Shown here in pieces: positions 53,130 to 61,444 of a DNA stretch of 64,000 bases (positions are counted from its first letter, which is position 1; every line of letters begins with the position of its first letter). A model generated the notes under the pieces. The model saw only the letters and a program-made list of their open reading frames with translations. It was not told the origin of the DNA and ran no database searches. Made by a program: the position numbers and the translations under genes. Source of the DNA: CADEFX01 sp046154585 (lineage in GTDB: Bacteria > Pseudomonadota > Alphaproteobacteria > Rhizobiales > Hyphomicrobiaceae); NCBI GenBank assembly GCA_046154585.1, contig JBJXDX010000103.1, positions 1 through 64,000 of the forward strand, given 5' to 3'.

Positions 53130-54083
53130 TCAGGTTCGCTTGATGCGCGGGTCGAACGCGGTCTGCACGAGATCGACGATGAGATTGATGAAGACGAAGA
53201 ACATCGACAGCACGAGGATGGTGCCCTGCAGGATCGGCAGGTCGCGCGTGAAGATGGCAGTGTTCAGGAGAAAGCCGGTGCCGGGCCAGGAAAAGACGGT
53301 CTCGACCAGGATCGAGCCGCCGAGAAGCTGGGCGAGCTGCAGGCCCATGATGGCGAGCACGGTCGGAGCCGCGTTCTTGATGACGTGCAGGAAGACGCGG
53401 CGCGCGGGCAGACCCTTGGCGTAAAGCGTCTGCACGAACTCCTGTTTGCGCACCTCGGCGACGGCGCCGCGCACGGAGCGCGCAATGATGCCGGCCGGGA
53501 TGACGGAGAGCGCGATGGCCGGGAGAATGAGATGGCGTAGGCTCTCCCAGTTCATGGCGAAGGTGTCCGAGCCCTTGGCGCCCATGCCCATGGCCGGCAG
53601 CCAGCCGAGATTGACGGCGAAGATCACGATCAGGACCATGCCGAGCCAGTAGTGCGGGATGCTGACGCCGGTGACGGCGACGGCGGTGACGCCGCGATCG
53701 ACATAAGTGCCGGCGGTGTAGCCCGCGATCAGTCCGAGCACGATGCCGACGAGGAAGCCGATGAAGATCGCGGCGACGGCCAGCGTCAGCGTGTTGACGA
53801 CGGCGGGGCCGACCTCGCTCAGCACCGGCCGGCGCGTCATGATCGAAAAGCCGAAGTCGCCAGTGATGACGCGCTTGAGCCAGGTCAGATACTGGATCGG
53901 CAGCGGCCTGTCGAAGCCGTAGGCCACCTTCAGCTCGGCGATGACCTGCGGACTGGCACCTTCCGGGATCACCGCGCTCAACGGATCGCCCGGTGCGAGA
54001 TGGATCAACGCGAAACAGACGATGGAGACCCCGATGGCAATCGGGATCGTGTAGAGCACGCGCCGCAGCAGATAGATCAGCAT
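53130..54083 (-). CDS. ABC transporter permease (DppB-type)
   Basis: A 317-aa membrane subunit that begins MLIYLLRRVLYTIPIAIGVS as in DppB/OppB. It carries IARSVRGAVAEVRKQEFVQTLYAKGLP as the EAA-type loop (residues about 195-221). It forms the translocation channel with the DppC-type protein. It is preceded by the binding-protein gene with a 93-base gap, in which no clear terminator is visible. Confidence 0.93.
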   Translation of the reverse strand: MLIYLLRRVLYTIPIAIGVSIVCFALIHLAPGDPLSAVIPEGASPQVIAELKVAYGFDRPLPIQYLTWLKRVITGDFGFSIMTRRPVLSEVGPAVVNTLTLAVAAIFIGFLVGIVLGLIAGYTAGTYVDRGVTAVAVTGVSIPHYWLGMVLIVIFAVNLGWLPAMGMGAKGSDTFAMNWESLRHLILPAIALSVIPAGIIARSVRGAVAEVRKQEFVQTLYAKGLPARRVFLHVIKNAAPTVLAIMGLQLAQLLGGSILVETVFSWPGTGFLLNTAIFTRDLPILQGTILVLSMFFVFINLIVDLVQTAFDPRIKRT

Positions 54084-54176
54084 GCTGCCACTGCCTCCTG
54101 AGATCTTGCACCCGGTCCGGCCGGGTCGTCCCGTTGTTCAGTTCGGAACGTTCCCGGCCGGGTCACGGCTGCACCC

Positions 54177-55781
54177 TCACTGCATATCAACCGACGTCAG
54201 ATCCTGAACCCAGCTCTGCGCCTGAACGAAACCCTTCACCTTCGGTGACATGGCCCGCGGATTGAGGTCATGCACCATCCAGATCCACATGGCCTGATCG
54301 ACGATGTAGCTGTGCAGCTCGCCGAGGATCTTGTTCTGCTCGGCCTCGTTGAAGGCATTCTTGGCCGCGGTTGCGAGTTCGTCCGCCTTCGGGTCGTTGT
54401 ACTTGCCCCAGTTGAAGCCGGTGGGCACGGGCTCGAACGAGGCGGCCGCCTTGATCAGGCCGATATCCGGATCCCAGAAGGCCCAGCTGTTGTTGACGCC
54501 GTGCATGCCCTTGTTCTCCGGCGCCCAGGCTCCGGCACGACGGCGGCCGCGCAGGGCCTCCCAGTCCATCACCACGAACTCCATGTCGATGCCGACGTCC
54601 TTGTAGTTCTCCTTCACGAACTCGTTCATCGGCAGCGGCTGCATCTGCCCGGAGCCGGCGGGCGAGATGATGACCTTGATCTTGGCGGGGTTCTTGGTGC
54701 TGTAGCCGGCTTCAGCCAGGAGCTTCACGGCCGTTTCCGGATCGTACTTGAGCTCGAACGTCGCCTTGCCGAACCAGGGATGGCCTTCCGTGATCATGCC
54801 CTTGGCCGGCACGGCCAGGCCGCCGAGCAGCTTCACCATGCCCTCGCGGTCGATGGCGAGATTGGCCGCCTTGCGAACACGGATGTCCTTGAACGGCGAG
54901 TCCTCGAGATAGCTGATCTGATACGGCCAGATGTGCGGATACTTGTTGGTGACGATCTGCAGGCCGGCCTGCTTCAGGCGCGGGATCGCGTCAGGTGGCG
55001 GAGCCTCGACCCAATCGATCTGGCCCGATAGCAGTGCTGCGACGCGTGTATTGGCATCGGGCATCGGCAACAGCACGAGCCGGTCCGATTTCGGAATGCG
55101 CTTGGGATCCCAGTAGTTCGCATTGCGGACGAGCTCGACGCGCTCGCGCGGCACGAACTTCTCCACGACCCAGGGGCCGGTGCCGGCGGGCTGATAGGCG
55201 AACTTGTTCCAGTCCTTGCCGACCTCTTCCCAGCGCTTGGGACTGGAAAAGTAGATGTTGGCGAGGTTATAGGGGAGGACGGCGTCCGGCTTCTTGGTTT
55301 TGATGCCGACCGTGAAGTCGTCGATTTTCGACCAGCTCGCGATCGTGCCGTAATATTGCGAGCCCTGGATCGACTGCGCCTGATCGAACTGGGGCGCATC
55401 GCGCTTCATCAGCTTCTCGAAATTCCAGACGACGGCATCGGCATTGAACTCCGAGCCGTCGTGAAACTTCACGCCCTTGCGCAGCTTGAAGGTCCACTCG
55501 GTCTTGTCGGTGTCGCTGACGCTCCAGCTCTCGGCGAGGCCCGGCTTCAACACCGCAGCCTTCTCGTAGCTGGAGAGATCCCAGTTGACGAGACCGTCAT
55601 AGGCGGTGACGCCCATGAAGCGGAGGCCTTCGCCACCCTGGCTGGGCTGACCCGTAGTGAGAGGCACGTCGGCCGCCGTCATCGCCACGCGGAGCACCTT
55701 TTCCGCGAGGGCGGGAGTCGCAGCGACGGCCGCCCCAAATACGGCCGCTGCGGCGAGCCGCAAGATTGATCTGGATCGCAT
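54177..55781 (-). CDS. ABC transporter substrate-binding protein (DppA/OppA family 5)
   Basis: A 534-aa periplasmic solute-binding protein with a cleavable signal peptide ending at ATPALAEK. The family-5 signature VLKPGLAESWSVSD and TFKLRKGVKFHDGSEFNADAVVW are present. Family members bind peptides, nickel, opines, amides or other small molecules; residues do not reveal which. GGGAG precedes ATG 55781. Its position between hydrolase genes and the permeases suggests the ligand is the hydrolases' substrate. Confidence 0.93.
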   Translation of the reverse strand: MRSRSILRLAAAAVFGAAVAATPALAEKVLRVAMTAADVPLTTGQPSQGGEGLRFMGVTAYDGLVNWDLSSYEKAAVLKPGLAESWSVSDTDKTEWTFKLRKGVKFHDGSEFNADAVVWNFEKLMKRDAPQFDQAQSIQGSQYYGTIASWSKIDDFTVGIKTKKPDAVLPYNLANIYFSSPKRWEEVGKDWNKFAYQPAGTGPWVVEKFVPRERVELVRNANYWDPKRIPKSDRLVLLPMPDANTRVAALLSGQIDWVEAPPPDAIPRLKQAGLQIVTNKYPHIWPYQISYLEDSPFKDIRVRKAANLAIDREGMVKLLGGLAVPAKGMITEGHPWFGKATFELKYDPETAVKLLAEAGYSTKNPAKIKVIISPAGSGQMQPLPMNEFVKENYKDVGIDMEFVVMDWEALRGRRRAGAWAPENKGMHGVNNSWAFWDPDIGLIKAAASFEPVPTGFNWGKYNDPKADELATAAKNAFNEAEQNKILGELHSYIVDQAMWIWMVHDLNPRAMSPKVKGFVQAQSWVQDLTSVDMQ

Positions 55782-55875
55782 TCTCTTACTCCCGATGAAA
55801 CGTCATGAACCTCCTTTGCTTCCTTCCCCGTGCAGCCGGCGAGCTTGATGCCCGCTCTTAGCGTTGTGTTCGATG

Positions 55876-56568
55876 TCAGCCAATGTCGTTCGACTTCAGA
55901 TAGGCCAACACTTCCTCGAGCGGCTCGACGTCGCCGAACTTGGCGTCGATGTCGAACAGGTTCCATTCGACGGCGCCCAGGATGCGGTCGCCGACCGTCT
56001 CGCGCGGCACGATCGGACGGAAGCCGTCGGCGATGGCGTCCTCGACGGTGTTACGGACGCAGGCGCTGGCGGTGGTGCCCGTGACGATGACCGTGTCGAC
56101 GCCGAGCGCGCGCAGCATGCCGGCGAGGTGCGTGCCGTGAAAGGCGCTGGCGCGCTTCTTGACGATGACGTGCTCGCCGGGCGCCGGCTTCAAACGCTCG
56201 TCGATTTCGACGAGCTTGCTGCCGGCTTTGAGAACGTCGGTCGGGATCTTGAGATGCCAGAGCCCCATATCTGACGCGGGACCCTCCATCACCTCATAGG
56301 CCGTGGTGGTGTAGATGACGGGCAGGCTGCGGGCACGGAAGGCAACGAGAAGCTGCTGCACAGCCGGGATGATCGTTTCCATGCCGGCGCAGGTGAAGGG
56401 ATTGCCGGGCTGCGTCCAGGCGTTGGCGAGGTCGATGTTGATGAGCGCGGGCTTCTTGCCGTAGCCGATGCGGCGCTGGAAGCCGCGGTTCTGGTAGAGT
56501 GCGGAATCGTGCGCGAACACCCGCGACAACATCTCCTGCAGTTCCTGTTCCTTGATCTTGGAATCCAT
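55876..56568 (-). CDS. Isochorismatase-type cysteine hydrolase
   Basis: A 230-aa hydrolase of the isochorismatase-like superfamily. Its Asp-Lys-Cys triad is D46 (LINIDLANAW), K137 (VIVKKRASAF) and C170 (TTASACVRNTVEDA). The sequence style is closest to N-carbamoylsarcosine amidohydrolase-type enzymes; biuret hydrolase belongs to the same superfamily. It is therefore likely to cleave a carbamoyl, ureido or amide bond. It sits between an amidase gene and the importer genes, all on the reverse strand. Confidence 0.9.
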   Translation of the reverse strand: MDSKIKEQELQEMLSRVFAHDSALYQNRGFQRRIGYGKKPALINIDLANAWTQPGNPFTCAGMETIIPAVQQLLVAFRARSLPVIYTTTAYEVMEGPASDMGLWHLKIPTDVLKAGSKLVEIDERLKPAPGEHVIVKKRASAFHGTHLAGMLRALGVDTVIVTGTTASACVRNTVEDAIADGFRPIVPRETVGDRILGAVEWNLFDIDAKFGDVEPLEEVLAYLKSNDIG

Positions 56569-56615
56569 GGTGCTGCGCCTGTGGGTTGATGGAGCGATGC
56601 CGGAAGGGTGCACCC

Positions 56616-58037
56616 TCATTCGGCCGCCATCAACGATTGAACCTGGGGCCGGCGGGCACGCAGGCCCGCGGCCTGCTCGAAGGCATGGCCCGCCGCGAGA
56701 ACCGTTGCCTCGTCGAACGGCCGGCCGGCGATCTGCATGCCGAGCGGCAGGCCGGACGCGTCGAAGCCGTTGCAGAGCGTGAGCGCCGGCATACCGGTGA
56801 GGTTGAAGGGCGAGGTTAGCGACGGCGTGCTGGCGCCGATGACGACAGGCGGATTTTCGGCAACGAGCGGAGCCGCCGGCTCGAAGCTGCCCGCGGTGAC
56901 GAGAACGTCGGCATCGCGCATGACCTCGAGGGTGCGCGCCGTGAGCTCGCTGCGCCAGCGCACGGCCTGCACATAGTCCTCGGCGCGGAGCAAGGCGCCC
57001 GGCATGATGCGGTAGCGCAGGCTGCGGCCGAAATCCTGCGGGCGCGTTTTGAGATCGGCTTCGTGGATGGAATAGATCTCGCTGAGCGTGATCGGTGTTT
57101 TGGCGTCGGTGAAGTCGCGCAGCGTCGGGAGCTGAACGCGGCGGACGGAGCAGCCCAGGGACTCGAAGATGCGGACGCTCGCCTCCATGGCGGCGATGAC
57201 GGCCGGCGCAGCGCACACTTCGGTGTCGTACCAGTCGCTGACGAGACCGATCTTCAAACCTTTAACGGAGCGGACTAGCGCGCGGGCGTAGTCGGCGGCC
57301 GGCGCATCGGCGGAGCCCGGATCGGCCGGATCGTAGCCGGCGACGGCCTGCAGCATCAGCGCGCAGTCTTCCACGGTCCAGGCCATCGGGCCGCAGTGGT
57401 CGAAGCTGAAGGAGTTCGGCAGCACGCCCTTGCGGCTGACGAGACCGTAGGTCGGCTTCAGGCCGGCGATGCCGCAGGCGGCGGCCGGCATGCGGATCGA
57501 GCCGCCGGTGTCGCTGCCCATGGCGCCGGCGCAGAGACCGGCGGCAATGGAAGCGCCCGCGCCGCTCGACGAGCCCGACGGAGAGCGGCTCAAGTCCCAC
57601 GGATTGCGCGCGGGCGGCCAAGGCAGGTCGAAAGACGGGCCGCCCAGCGCGAATTCCCACGTCGCCTGCTTGCCGAGGAGCACGGCACCGGCGGCGCGCA
57701 GCTTCTTCTGGGCGGTGCAGTCCTCAACCGGAACGTAGTCGGCCAGCAGCTTGGAATGAGCGGTAGTAGGCACACCCGCTGTCTCGTAGATGTCCTTGAG
57801 ACCGTAGGGAATGCCGTGCATGGGGCCGCGCGGACCGCCGCGCATGATCTGGGCTTCGGCGTCAGCGGCTTCGGCGAGGGCACGATCGGCGGTTACCAGC
57901 AGGTAAGCGTTGAGCGTGCCGTCGAGCGCGGCGATGCGCGCCAGATACGCCTGCGTCAACTCGACGGGCGACAACTTGCGTGCGGCGAAGGCGCGGTTCG
58001 CCTCGGCAATGGTGATCTCGTGCAGCTCGCGTACCAC
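56616..58037 (-). CDS. Amidase (AtzE/GatA-like), downstream paralogue
   Basis: A 473-aa amidase-signature enzyme with triad K81 (YGLKDI), S156 (PSGSSSGAG) and S180 (GSDTGGSIRMPA). It is clearly paralogous to the amidase at 58429-59829: both share HSKLL, LPWPPA, IAGLKPTYG, DHCGPM, TRPQDFG and RAEDYVQA. It starts at GTG 58037 with no good ribosome binding site, four bases from the end of a palindromic repeat that may have replaced its leader. A substrate in the ureide/carboxybiuret range is an inference from its neighbours. Confidence 0.9.
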   Translation of the reverse strand: MVRELHEITIAEANRAFAARKLSPVELTQAYLARIAALDGTLNAYLLVTADRALAEAADAEAQIMRGGPRGPMHGIPYGLKDIYETAGVPTTAHSKLLADYVPVEDCTAQKKLRAAGAVLLGKQATWEFALGGPSFDLPWPPARNPWDLSRSPSGSSSGAGASIAAGLCAGAMGSDTGGSIRMPAAACGIAGLKPTYGLVSRKGVLPNSFSFDHCGPMAWTVEDCALMLQAVAGYDPADPGSADAPAADYARALVRSVKGLKIGLVSDWYDTEVCAAPAVIAAMEASVRIFESLGCSVRRVQLPTLRDFTDAKTPITLSEIYSIHEADLKTRPQDFGRSLRYRIMPGALLRAEDYVQAVRWRSELTARTLEVMRDADVLVTAGSFEPAAPLVAENPPVVIGASTPSLTSPFNLTGMPALTLCNGFDASGLPLGMQIAGRPFDEATVLAAGHAFEQAAGLRARRPQVQSLMAAE

Positions 58038-58041
58038 GTAT

Positions 58042-58119
58042 CTAGTGTCCCGATTCCGAAGTTCGCCTGATCTCGTTGCTAGGTCCAGGAGGGAACTTCG
58101 GAATCCAAAGGGACACTAG
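58042..58119. repeat. Palindromic repeat unit 1
   Basis: The left arm 58042-58064 (begins CTAGTGTCCCGATTCCG) and right arm 58093-58119 are perfect complements except for a four-base insertion (CAAA) in the right arm. The spacer is 28 bases. The outer ends read CTAGTG and CACTAG, like repeat unit 2. Confidence 0.85.
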
Positions 58120-58131
58120 CATCATAGACTT

Positions 58132-58209
58132 GCTAGTGTGATTCAGATCGAGAAATTCGCTCCGAGATGTGCGGCAAATGTCGGCGAATTTCTCGATCAT
58201 CACACTAGC
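58132..58209. repeat. Palindromic repeat unit 2
   Basis: The left arm 58132-58160 (begins GCTAGTGTGATTCAGATCG) and right arm 58184-58209 are perfect complements apart from a three-base insertion (TCA) in the left arm. The spacer is 23 bases. The unit ends one base before the stop codon of the AtzG-like gene and shares the CTAGTG ends, near-identical size and a TTCGC inner edge with unit 1. Confidence 0.85.
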
Positions 58210-58210
58210 C

Positions 58211-58411
58211 TCAGCGCGGCATGAACTTGCGCGGATCGTAGGCATGCGCCGGCTCGTCGGCCCGCTCGCGGCCACGGCGGACGCGCATGAGCATGGGCTC
58301 GATGTTGAGATAGGCCTCGACCAGCTCGTCGAAGTACTCGCCCGGCAGATCGAGACCAGCGGTCTTGGCCAGGACGGCGATCTCTTCGCGCGTTGCGGGT
58401 TCTTTTTTCAT
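58211..58411 (-). CDS. AtzG-like (DUF4089) small amidase partner
   Basis: A 66-aa helical protein with the DUF4089/AtzG layout: EEIAVLAKTAGLDLPGEYFDELVEAYLNIE (residues 9-38), a basic stretch and the C-terminal AHAYDPRKF. In the s-triazine pathway AtzG is a GatC-like subunit that binds the amidase AtzE. Here it lies 17 bases after an AtzE-like amidase gene, so the same partnership is likely. GGAG lies eight bases before ATG 58411. Confidence 0.88.
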   Translation of the reverse strand: MKKEPATREEIAVLAKTAGLDLPGEYFDELVEAYLNIEPMLMRVRRGRERADEPAHAYDPRKFMPR

Positions 58412-58428
58412 CTTGCAAACTCCAGGTG

Positions 58429-59829
58429 TCAGGCGAGCGGCGGCTTGCGCAGATGCCATTCGGTGCTGCGCTGGTAGGCGTCGCCGGCGCGCAGGACGGC
58501 GGCCTCGTCGAAGGGTTTGCCGCCGATCTGCAGCGACAACGGCAGCCCGTCGGCGGAGAAGCCGCACGGCACCGACAGCGCCGGGATGCCGGAGAGGCTG
58601 AAGGGCATGGTGACGATGCGCGCCCGGCTCTTGAAGAAATCGCCACCCTTGGGGTTGTTGGGCTCGGCGGGATTGAGCCAGCCCGCGGTTGCCAGGACAT
58701 CGAAGCGGGCGAAATGCGCCAGCATCTTCGTGGTGAGCTCGGTGCGCCAGCGCATGGCCTGCACATAGTCCTCGGCACGCACGAGGCCGCCGGCAATGAC
58801 GCGGGTGCGCAGCAGCTTGCCGAAGTCCTGGGGGCGGGTTTTCAAGTCCTTCTCGTGGATGGCGTATAGCTCGCAGATCGAGATGGTGGTCTTGCAGTCG
58901 ACGTAGTCGATGAGGGGCGCGAGCTCGATCTCCTCGACGATGGCGCCGAGCGACGTGAGCTGCGTAATGGCGGCATCGACGGCACTGACGACCTCGGGCG
59001 TGGCATCGGTCGCGTACCAATGCCGCACGAGGCCGACACGCAGCCCCTTGATGGAGCCGGTGAGGGCGGCCCTATAGTCAGGTACCGGCTCATCGATGCT
59101 TCCCGGATCGAGCGGATCGAAGCCCGCGGCGGCACTCAGCACGATGGCGCAATCCTCGACCGTGCGCGTCATCGGCCCGCAGTGATCGAGGGAGAAGGTG
59201 TTGGGGTGCACGCCGCGGCGGCTGATTCGGCCATATGTCGGTTTCAGGCCAGCGATGCCGCAGACGGCAGCGGGCCAGCGCACGGAGCCGCCGGTGTCGG
59301 TGCCGATGGCGGCGGGCACGAGGCGGCCGCCGACGGCGCTGCCCGATCCGGACGAGGAGCCGCCCGGCAGATGCTTCAGGCTCCAGGGATTGACGGCCGG
59401 CGGCCAGGGCAGGTCCCAGGACGGGCCGCCGAGCGCAAACTCGAACGTCGCGGTCTTGCCGACGAGGATACCGCCGGCGCTCGAGAGATTGGCGGCGACG
59501 GTCGCGTCCTCGGTCGGCACGTTGTCGAACAGCAGCTTGGAATGCGAGGTGGAGCGGATGCCGGCGGTCTCGACGTTGTCCTTGAGAGCGAAGGGGATGC
59601 CGTCGAAGCCGCCGCGGTAGCCGCCTTTGCCGATGCGCGTCTCGGCGTCGCGCGCCTTGGCGCGTGCCGCATCGGCCGTGACGGTGATGAAGGCGTGGAG
59701 CTCGGGGTTCAGCCGTTCGATGCGCGCGAGCGCGGCGTCGACGAGTTCAACCGGCGATACCTCGCGCTGCTCGAGGAGCTTGCCGGCATCGGCAATGGTC
59801 AGATCCGTCAGGTCGGTGACGGACCGCAT
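58429..59829 (-). CDS. Amidase (AtzE/GatA-like), operon-leading
   Basis: A 466-aa amidase-signature enzyme with triad K83 (ALKDN), S158 (GGSSSGSG) and S182 (GTDTGGSVRWPA). It is followed by an AtzG-like gene, the arrangement of 1-carboxybiuret hydrolase, though AtzE-like families also include other ureide amidases. ATG 59829 has GGGAG nine bases upstream; in-frame ATGs at 59844 and 59853 are alternatives. It is the first gene of the reverse-strand amide uptake and hydrolysis array. Confidence 0.9.
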   Translation of the reverse strand: MRSVTDLTDLTIADAGKLLEQREVSPVELVDAALARIERLNPELHAFITVTADAARAKARDAETRIGKGGYRGGFDGIPFALKDNVETAGIRSTSHSKLLFDNVPTEDATVAANLSSAGGILVGKTATFEFALGGPSWDLPWPPAVNPWSLKHLPGGSSSGSGSAVGGRLVPAAIGTDTGGSVRWPAAVCGIAGLKPTYGRISRRGVHPNTFSLDHCGPMTRTVEDCAIVLSAAAGFDPLDPGSIDEPVPDYRAALTGSIKGLRVGLVRHWYATDATPEVVSAVDAAITQLTSLGAIVEEIELAPLIDYVDCKTTISICELYAIHEKDLKTRPQDFGKLLRTRVIAGGLVRAEDYVQAMRWRTELTTKMLAHFARFDVLATAGWLNPAEPNNPKGGDFFKSRARIVTMPFSLSGIPALSVPCGFSADGLPLSLQIGGKPFDEAAVLRAGDAYQRSTEWHLRKPPLA

Positions 59830-60136
59830 CTTGGCATCTCCCATATCACGCATAACGGCCCCGCATCGGTGATCACGCCTGCAATGTAGCGCTAACAGTT
59901 AGTGATGTGCACCTTCCATGCCACCACTCAAAAAACGGCCCGAGTGGATGCGCAAGTGACTATCACAACACGATATTATCGCCTCCAAGCAGTCCTGTAT
60001 GGAGGCGCGCACGGAACGTCGTTCGATCGCTGCGAGGCGCGTATGCCAGCTCTTTGGGCTATGCGTGTGCAAGCCGCAAAGATATGAGGCAGCGGGAACA
60101 AAACCGGCCACCCTCAAGCGAGCCTAGGAGACACGA
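59830..60136. promoter_or_regulatory. Divergent intergenic region between amidase operon and flavin oxidase
   Basis: A 307-base stretch that must contain the promoters of both divergent units. It is visibly more AT-rich than its surroundings around 59920-60000. Small inverted repeats are present, for example CTAACAGTTAG near 59892 and GCCTCC/GGAGGC near 59980-60005. No operator could be assigned to a known regulator family and no small gene was convincing. Confidence 0.4.
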
Positions 60137-61444
60137 GTGGTTCTTGCGTCGACACGCGCGCCTGCGGCAACCGCGAGCTATTGGCAGCGGGAGGGTGCGG
60201 GGGCGGCATTGCAGGTGAGCCGTCCACCCGCGCGCACGGACATCGCCATTGTCGGCGGCGGATTGGCCGGGGTCTCGGCCGCGCTTGCCATTCTCGATCG
60301 GCAGCCCAGCGCCAGCGTTGCCGTGCTGGAGCAGAGAGTCGTGGGCTACGGCGCGAGCGGCCGCAACGGCGGGCTGCTCTCGCCGCTGCCCGTGCCGGTG
60401 TGGCTCCTCACGGCCGATACGAACGCCGACCATGCCTGGGCGCTGCTGGCGCTCAACCGCAAGCTGCACCGGCTCGGCGTCTGGCTCGCCGAGACCGTGC
60501 CCGAAAGCGAAGTCACGCCGTGCGCGCTGCATCTTCAGGCAACGGGACGCCTGACCACGAGCGGGCTCGGCGTCATCGCGCAGACGCTGGACCGCTGCCG
60601 CATCGATCACCGCATGATCGACGAGCCGGGCCGCGACGGCAGGCCGACGATGGCGCTGCCAACCTTCACCGTGCACCCCTACCGGCTGGTGCGCGCGCTG
60701 GCGGCACGGGCGATCGCGCGGGGCGCTGTGGTCTGCGAGCAGGCGGCGGTCGCAGAGATTGAGTCTGCCTCACCGTCCGGCGTTCGCATCCGGCTGGCGG
60801 ACGGGACGGTCATCGAGGCCGGCAAGGTACTGGTCTGCACCAACGCCTACACGCCTGCCATCGCCGGCCCTTCCCCGCCGCGCGCCAAGGTCGTGCGCAA
60901 CTACATGGTCGAAACGGATGTGCTCGACGATGAGACAGTCGCGCGACTCGGGGGCGGGCAAACCTTCATCGTCGAGCTGAACAAGAGCTACATCTTCTAT
61001 CGTGTGCACCAGCGCCGGCTGATCTATGGCGGCGTGGAGACGTTCTTCGGTGCCGCCAAATCGGATTACGAGGTGCCGGCCGCGGTGCTGCAGAAGCTGG
61101 AAAAGCATCTGGCGCACAGCGCGCCGTGGCGCCGTGAGCCTCTCCCGATCGCCTCCGCCTGGGGCGGCAACTTTCATTCGACGGCAACGGACCTGCCGAT
61201 CATCCGCGGTGCGGCGCAAGGAGACGGGACCAGCTTCAACATCGGATACGGGGGAACGGGCGTCGCCCTGACGCAACTGTTCGCGCCGCAGGCGGCGGGG
61301 GCAGTGCTAGGCCAGCCGTGCGGCGACGATGACGATGTGAGGATCGCGGAGATCGTCGCGCGCACACGCGTGCCGCTGGCGGGCCTGCTGCGGCTGGGCG
61401 GACGCGTGGTCCGAGATATTGTCGTGGGCAAATCGGCTGTTTAG
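60137..61444 (+). CDS. FAD-dependent amine oxidase-type oxidoreductase (DAO family)
   Basis: A 435-aa flavoprotein of the D-amino-acid/glycine oxidase-like family. It has the dinucleotide motif IAIVGGGLAGVSAALAI (residues 36-52), the family GYGASGRNGG loop at about 71-80, and a second FAD segment near the C terminus (GYGGTGVALTQL). The likely substrate class is a secondary or substituted amine or amino acid. It starts at GTG 60137 with AGGAG six bases upstream. Divergent from the amidase operon, it could oxidise an amine product of that pathway. Confidence 0.9.
   Translation: MVLASTRAPAATASYWQREGAGAALQVSRPPARTDIAIVGGGLAGVSAALAILDRQPSASVAVLEQRVVGYGASGRNGGLLSPLPVPVWLLTADTNADHAWALLALNRKLHRLGVWLAETVPESEVTPCALHLQATGRLTTSGLGVIAQTLDRCRIDHRMIDEPGRDGRPTMALPTFTVHPYRLVRALAARAIARGAVVCEQAAVAEIESASPSGVRIRLADGTVIEAGKVLVCTNAYTPAIAGPSPPRAKVVRNYMVETDVLDDETVARLGGGQTFIVELNKSYIFYRVHQRRLIYGGVETFFGAAKSDYEVPAAVLQKLEKHLAHSAPWRREPLPIASAWGGNFHSTATDLPIIRGAAQGDGTSFNIGYGGTGVALTQLFAPQAAGAVLGQPCGDDDDVRIAEIVARTRVPLAGLLRLGGRVVRDIVVGKSAV

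Noticed and set aside
58042..58209. Possible CRISPR array
   Set aside because: There are only two units, each a large inverted repeat with different arm sequences, and no regularly spaced direct repeats or cas genes.
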